From the NCBI RefSeq assembly GCF_905475395.1, contig NC_058339.1, forward strand, positions 35,225,172 to 35,289,171: a stretch of DNA of 64,000 bases, written 5' to 3'. Positions 58,901 to 64,000 of the stretch are shown here, in pieces (position 1 is the first letter of the stretch; each line of letters opens with the position of its first letter). The notes beneath the pieces are model-generated. The model was not told where the DNA came from, did not search any database, and worked only from the letters and a program-made list of their open reading frames with translations. The DNA comes from Chrysoperla carnea. Taxonomy: Eukaryota > Arthropoda > Insecta > Neuroptera > Chrysopidae. The translations under genes and the position numbers were made by a program.

Positions 58901-61900
58901 GTCATTTCAAAAATAAGATTTAGCGCTTCTTCGTAGAATTCAATAACAGAATTTTGTAAAATATGACAGATTACTTGTAATAAAATTGGTTCGAGTCCAT
59001 TTAATATTTCGTTTTCTTGTCCAAATGCAATTGCTAATGTTTCGATCGTGTTTAATAAACCCATAGCCGTAATTGCTTTCTCATCTGTACTTTCATCAGA
59101 TTCTAGCAATTGGCTGAAAGTTTGTGCTAAATGTGTACAAATTTCAATAGCAATTGGACATAATTGATCTTTATAAATACCAACAATTTTTTGCATAACG
59201 TTTGTTAAATCATCATTTTCAGTTTCACGAATTATTTGCAATAACTCTAAAGTCACTTGTTTCACTTGGGGTTCTAAGTGTTTTTGTACACGATCTTGTT
59301 GATCTTTTAACATACTTTGCAACGCAATTGCTGCTTCAACTTTAACAGGAAGTTCAGGATCTGTTAGCAAAGCATTTGTTGCTAATCGTACAGCTTCAGC
59401 TAAGTTCGCATCTTGATTTAATTTAAAGAACTGTAAAGTCCAACATGCTCGAGCGCGCATATGTCCATACGGACTTGCGAATTCAGGGAATACATATTGT
59501 GCAATTAAACCATCTAGCTGTTGTCGATATTCGGGTTTGGCTTGTAAACGTTCAGCTAATGAACCCACAATATGTAAAGCACCATCTTTTTGGCGTGGAG
59601 TTGCTGCATTACCAGCTGATAGTACTTCCATAGCTAATTGCATACTCTTTTGCAACATATCTTTACGTTTACGACAACATGATACAAGTAATGTCGATGC
59701 CGCTGTTATTGGTGAAATAAAATCTTCGAATATATCAAATTTCACACGAATATATTCATGTGGATCGGTGTTCCATAATTCTTCATCTTCAGCTGAGTAC
59801 GACATTAATGGAAATATTACATCTCGAATAATAGCGAACATGTGTGGTTTCAAAAATTTCCATGTTAATGAATGGCAAATTCTGGAAAGGATATTATGAA
59901 ATTTATTACAAAGATAGACTGCAACTAGTGACAGAAAATAATTATCAATTGTTTACAGTCTGCCAATGATAGAGGGCATATATACAGCCAAAGACAACAG
60001 AAAAATGTATGAAATATCATGAATAACGCATTAAGAATGTTCCTCGGGACCAATAATAATAATAAAACATAAGAGGAGTATCGCAAGTGAGTTACTAGCA
60101 CCTAAGGGGTCCTTTGTGCCTTCCTGGAGAACAACCTGTCACCCGAAGGCGAGCTGTTGGACTGCATGCTTAAACTTACTGTATTAAATTATAAACACTT
60201 ACCCTTGATTAATATAATTTAAAGTTTGCTGTAAAACTCGTGGTGCCACGTATATTTTATTCCGATATTGATCCAAAATTTTCAATAAAACCGTTAATAT
60301 ACCAACAGAGAACGTTTGTAAATACCATTCAGCAAATTCTTGATACTCTTTAACAACATTACCAGGTGATCCATAACGTTCGTACATTCGATAAAGTATA
60401 TGTAATGCCCATTTTTTACATTTCCACCATGGCAAGTGTGGTAATTCATCTTCATCCACTTGATTACATGCTTCGGGTACAGGACGATCTGCGATGCATC
60501 GAGCAATTTCCATCCATTGTGAAAATGTTTCCTTATTTATTAAATCTAACGGTAATGTGTATTGTGTTAATGCAAAAAATATTTTCAATATTTGTTTTTG
60601 TAATAAAACAGAACTTTCTGATTCATCTGGTAATAATCGGACACATAATTGATGTATCATTGGTAATAATAAATTCATTGCCTCATTTAATGGGGCACGT
60701 TCATTGGCCTTTTTAAATTCAAAATTTTTCACCAAATGGAATAAACATAATAGGGCACCTGGCCATAAATTTGGATCTGGATTTTGTAAAAATATACTGA
60801 TTTTATCAACAATTTGTGTCCATCGTTCAGGGAAATCATTTTTAACAATTGTTGTTACACATACGGCTAATTGTACACGTATTAATTCTGGCGCATGTAT
60901 TACAGCTTCTACAATAGAATCTCGGACTGTTGAACGATCTTGTTCGTGTATACTAAATGGAATTGGTTGGCCTGCTATAAAATCAAAAATAATTTTATTA
61001 TTTTAATCAGATAATAAAAAATAAAAACTATTTTATTATTTTAATCAGATATTAAAAATTAAAAACAATTTTGTCATTTTAATCAGATAATAAAAATTTT
61101 AAAATAGAGAAGTTGCAATAATTTTTTAATGTATATTTAATGAAAACAAGTTGAGAAACAATCAATTTATCATCTTGCATGTTATTTTATCATTTCTCCG
61201 TTCTATAGCGTCACAAAAGCGATATGTTGACGTCACTGAAGTTTGAATTTACAGTTTAGAAAAAGTTTTTCCAATTGTAAAATTTCATGAAAAATTAAGT
61301 TAAAAAAGTTTTTTTTAAATTTATTTTTTAATAATTTTTAGTAAACTTTCGAAAAAGTATAAAATTAAAAAACATGCAACTCCTGTAATAATATTTTTAC
61401 TATTCAAAAAATTTGCATTGAGAGAGAGAGAGAACTCATGGCTTCTTAATCTCCACTAGAAATGTACGTTTAATGAACTGTTATACACGGAAAAAACGTG
61501 AATAAAGATATATATATGGATCGAATTAAGATACTTATCAAAATTGTTTATATTCAACTAATCTTTAAGCGAACCATACTCAAAAGCCATGGTTAACCAA
61601 AACAATGCACATTATTCGCAGCCAGCGTAGTTTTTTAATAGTTGGCAGAATGGACTTGTGTCAAAAACCGCTAACAATTTCCTTAATTTAACTTTAAAAA
61701 AGGCAATTGATGTTGGAAAATATTTTTAGAACCTACAATGATACAGGCAGACAATCGAATCGTTTTAAATTGTGTAATTTACTCGGGCATTTACAACCTT
61801 TAGTTTCTTTTACGAAGTGAAATCAGAAGAAACATTCTAGGAAAAAAACGGAATAAATAATTCCTTAATACCTATTTGATCAATAAAATATATTAATTTT

Positions 61901-63622
61901 ATACTTTTGTTTAAAAAAAATAGCAGTCGTAAAAAATTGCCCTTGAGAGATATAAATAGTCTTTAAATTTTTGTTTATTTTATAAATTTTTAAAAGCTTG
62001 TTCAAATCAAACGATTTTTAAAAATTAGTTAATAATCTTATTTGTTTTGAAATAATTTTTTACGTGAAAACGGTTGCAGACTAAAAATTGTGGATTATTG
62101 TATTTATTTTTCTAAAATTTTTTAGATACAAATTTTGTATTGTGAAGTCGACGAGCTTGCCAGAAATGGCACGATGCTGTCGGACACAAGCATCAACAAA
62201 TACCCGGGAGTTCCATTTGCGAACTGCAAGTTACTCCTGAAAGAGGATATTCTGAAAAAGGCCAATCTTAGATGGAGGGAAGAACGTACTTGTGATACTA
62301 CAAGACAGATATGGTCTGAATACAATCGCAGGCGTTCCGAAGTTCTTATATCACTTCCAAGGGCTTCTGTTAGCAAAGTTGTTGCGGCTATCACAGGACA
62401 CTGGCTGGGCGGCAAGCATGCTGGACGCTTAGGCCTGGCAGATGAGGAGACAATGTCTCATCTTCTCTGTCACTGCCCAGCTCTTGTCATGAGGAGATGG
62501 ACTTCCTTAAGCCAGCCTCTCTTTGACGACCTCTCCAATCTAAAGTCAGTCGACGTCAAAGCCCTCCTGCTGTTCTTAAACAGCTCCAAATGGTTCATGG
62601 AGTAGTGGCCGGAGATGGGCCAACCCATTTACGGTATCACAATGGACCCTAACCTAACCTAATCAAATTTTGTATTTTAAATTCTTGTTATATAACGCAT
62701 TTTCATTCATTAGAAATTCTAACTTATTTTCAAAGTCTAGGAAGAAGAGACTTATTATTACTACAAAAAAGTATGAATTGTTTCTTTGGCATCCCGTTTG
62801 AATCAATGATATCAACAAAATTTCAGTTTCTTTTCATGAATTTTGACTTAGGTTAAATATATTGCTATACGAAAGCATTAAGTATTCAAATTATTGAAAA
62901 TAATTTCCAATATCTATCAATAATATACTTCAAAAAGCCTTGAATATGAAAATCTCAGACACAAATTCTATGACCTTATTCTACAAATTTTTTTATTGAA
63001 GTCCCTAAAGATTATTATAAAAGGTGTGACGTCATTATTTGATATAAACGATATGTCTGTAAAAATACTGAACTTTGACATGATAATTTTAATGTTTCGA
63101 TATAATTGATTAATTAATTTAGATAGGTATTAATTGAAACAAGTAAAAAAATTTTTTTACATCTCCGTTAAGGTTAATGTAACTAACGTAATGTTTATAT
63201 CTTAGTCAATAGAATGGGCTCCCAATAAAATGAAATTAAGAGTATAAATTTAACTAAGCGAAAAGTTTTTCCATGATTTCCCACCTATATCTGGCTCTCG
63301 TTCATTCCAATTTTGCGTAACTAAATTTTTCAAATATATAACAGCCGCCTGTCGTATAGGCATATCCAAATCGTTCATCATGACAACATGTAATAATGTT
63401 GGAGCAAAACCAATTATTTTATGTATCTAGAAAGAAAATCAAATTTTTGCATAATTATTTGTGTTATTTGTTGGAAAATATAGAAAATTTGACAGCACAT
63501 GCTAAATATCAAACAGCCACATGTTTTTTCACACAAACCTGACTTAGCTGTTCTTCGGCTTGTTGCCGTTGGTTTGGATCTATTGTTGCCTTTAATAAAT
63601 CGATTAGTTTTCGTGAATCCAT
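55998..63622 (-). CDS. msk: Importin-7 (moleskin), nuclear import receptor
   Basis: There are nine exons, given high to low: 63622-63539, 63426-63285, 60974-60203, 59881-58531, 58467-58312, 57973-57781, 57486-57176, 56307-56172 and 56065-55998. All junctions are GT-AG and the frame is continuous, giving 1070 residues (human IPO7 1038). Exons 1-2 encode the importin-beta N-terminal domain (ends near residue 100; [17 protein letters not shown]). Exons 3-5 encode HEAT repeats with family hallmarks [76 protein letters not shown] and [15 protein letters not shown]. Exons 6-7 hold the acidic region, then [17 protein letters not shown]. The C-terminus ends in [18 protein letters not shown], matching the family tail. 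The receptor carries ribosomal proteins, histone H1, and in flies activated ERK and Mad into nuclei. A run of seven glycines (about 945-951) interrupts the acidic region. Intron 2 holds a LINE and intron 7 a MITE. Confidence 0.96.
56453..56688. mobile_element. Mariner-type MITE in importin-7 intron 7
   Basis: Left end TACAGAGTAGACCATTTTAA and right end (reversed) TACAGGATGGCCCATTTTAA enclose arms of about 105 bases that are nearly complementary over their full length, leaving a loop of about 25 bases. TA dinucleotides flank both sides. The inner arm includes GAGTTTGATAGGGGACATCA. It is non-coding. Confidence 0.85.
60992..61101. repeat. 38-bp minisatellite beside an importin-7 splice acceptor
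   Basis: Roughly 2.9 copies of a 38-bp unit beginning ATTTTATTATTTTAATCAG lie immediately upstream, in gene sense, of the exon 3 acceptor (exon starts at 60974). Read in the gene direction the array is A-rich with interspersed T tracts. Confidence 0.8.
62142..62663 (+). mobile_element. 5'-truncated non-LTR retrotransposon (LINE) 3' end
   Basis: The open frame through 62605 begins in the end of an RNase H domain ([11 protein letters not shown]) and continues with a region typical of LINE C-termini ([20 protein letters not shown], then HLLCHCPAL). The usual CxxC preceding HLLCHC seems to be missing from this copy. The 3' end is GGTATCACAATGG (62633), then TAACCTAACCTAA (62650-62662). A perfect 13-bp target duplication, CAAATTTTGTATT, flanks it at 62129-62141 and 62664-62676. 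Reverse-transcriptase and endonuclease are absent, so the copy is dead on arrival by 5' truncation. It lies in importin-7 intron 2, opposite the gene's strand. RNase H plus this C-terminus places it among I/Loa-like clades; the exact clade is uncertain. Confidence 0.88.
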
Positions 63623-64000
63623 TTTTGAGCAATAAAAAATTTAAATAACATGCACACAACACTTCTACCATAAAACTTTTCCGGCCTTTTTGCTCAAATT
63701 TTTAGAAACTGTGCAATTTTGTTCAATGTGCAAGTGTCACGTGACTAATTAAACATGTCGATACAAATAAACGAAAATATCCCTAAAAATTTAACCAAAT
63801 TTATTTGAAATTGAAATTTATCACAAATTTTTATTTTCATAATACACATAAAATTTATTTTAAATTTTTGTTTATAATTTACGTGAAATGTGAAAGAAAA
63901 AAAAATAAAATTTTGAATTTCAGAGAAATAAAAAATGTTTGTTTGGACATCGCAACAGCATTGAAATATTTTGTCTTTTTTTTTTGAAAGTTCAACAAAA
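63623..64000. promoter_or_regulatory. Importin-7 promoter region
   Basis: Upstream of the importin-7 start. It contains an E-box palindrome, listed separately. No convincing TATA box is seen at a fixed distance. No second gene is recognised before the window ends. Confidence 0.45.
63736..63745. promoter_or_regulatory. E-box palindrome GTCACGTGAC
   Basis: A perfect 10-base palindrome centred on CACGTG lies about 115 bases upstream of the importin-7 ATG. This extended form is the preferred site of Myc/Max, USF and MITF/TFEB-type bHLH-zip factors. Binding is inferred from sequence only. Confidence 0.45.

Noticed and set aside
59445-59899. Plus-strand open frames of 62 and 120 codons over importin-7 exon 4
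   Set aside because: They are antisense shadows of a well-supported exon.
62135-62141. A start codon for the LINE open frame at 62135
   Set aside because: These bases belong to the host target duplication. The frame enters from a 5' truncation, so no start exists.
1-64000. CRISPR arrays, bacterial operons, phage or toxin-antitoxin systems
   Set aside because: All recognisable genes are intron-containing animal genes. No regularly spaced direct repeats or prokaryotic gene structure is present.

Overview
The window is nuclear DNA of an animal, almost certainly an insect. It is very AT-rich, the genes are split by spliceosomal introns from 63 nt to at least 38 kb, and every recognisable protein is metazoan. 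Dispersed transposable-element families fill the space between exons. A LINE and a SINE both end in repeats of CCTAA, the insect-type telomere unit. The order of insect cannot be settled from sequence alone. Repeat families A and B remind me of green lacewing assemblies, but that is memory and untested.

Layout. Positions 1-38101 hold no recognisable host gene and are most simply read as the first intron of a minus-strand gene. Its first coding exon lies at 38102-38186 and encodes the start of the DMAP1-binding domain of disco-interacting protein 2 (Dip2). This stretch carries copies of several repeat families (A to E), two tRNA-derived SINEs, MITEs, and a 2.1-kb element with 0.58-kb inverted repeats that contains its own two-exon gene.

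Positions 38187-39406 are a divergent promoter region. Syntaxin-17 (Stx17, + strand, 4 exons, 39407-42204) follows, with a decayed transposon-type gene antisense in its second intron. After 5.3 kb of repeat-bearing DNA comes the NEDD8-conjugating enzyme Ubc12/UBE2M (+ strand, 4 exons, 47478-49662). Six kilobases of gene-less DNA separate it from importin-7 (moleskin; - strand, 9 exons, 63622-55998), which is complete and converges on Ubc12. The exon models of Stx17, Ubc12 and importin-7 were built by hand. All junctions obey GT-AG and keep frame, giving 284, 182 and 1070 residues.

The genes are unrelated housekeeping functions: autophagosome-lysosome fusion, cullin neddylation, nuclear import, and Dip2 signalling/lipid biology. 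They form no operon or pathway cluster. The most informative parts are the mobile elements: a LINE fragment with a perfect 13-bp target duplication in an importin-7 intron, a SINE sharing its 3' tail, a long-inverted-repeat element that carries a small intron-containing zinc-binding-like gene, and a repeat family whose terminal hairpin shows compensatory base changes.
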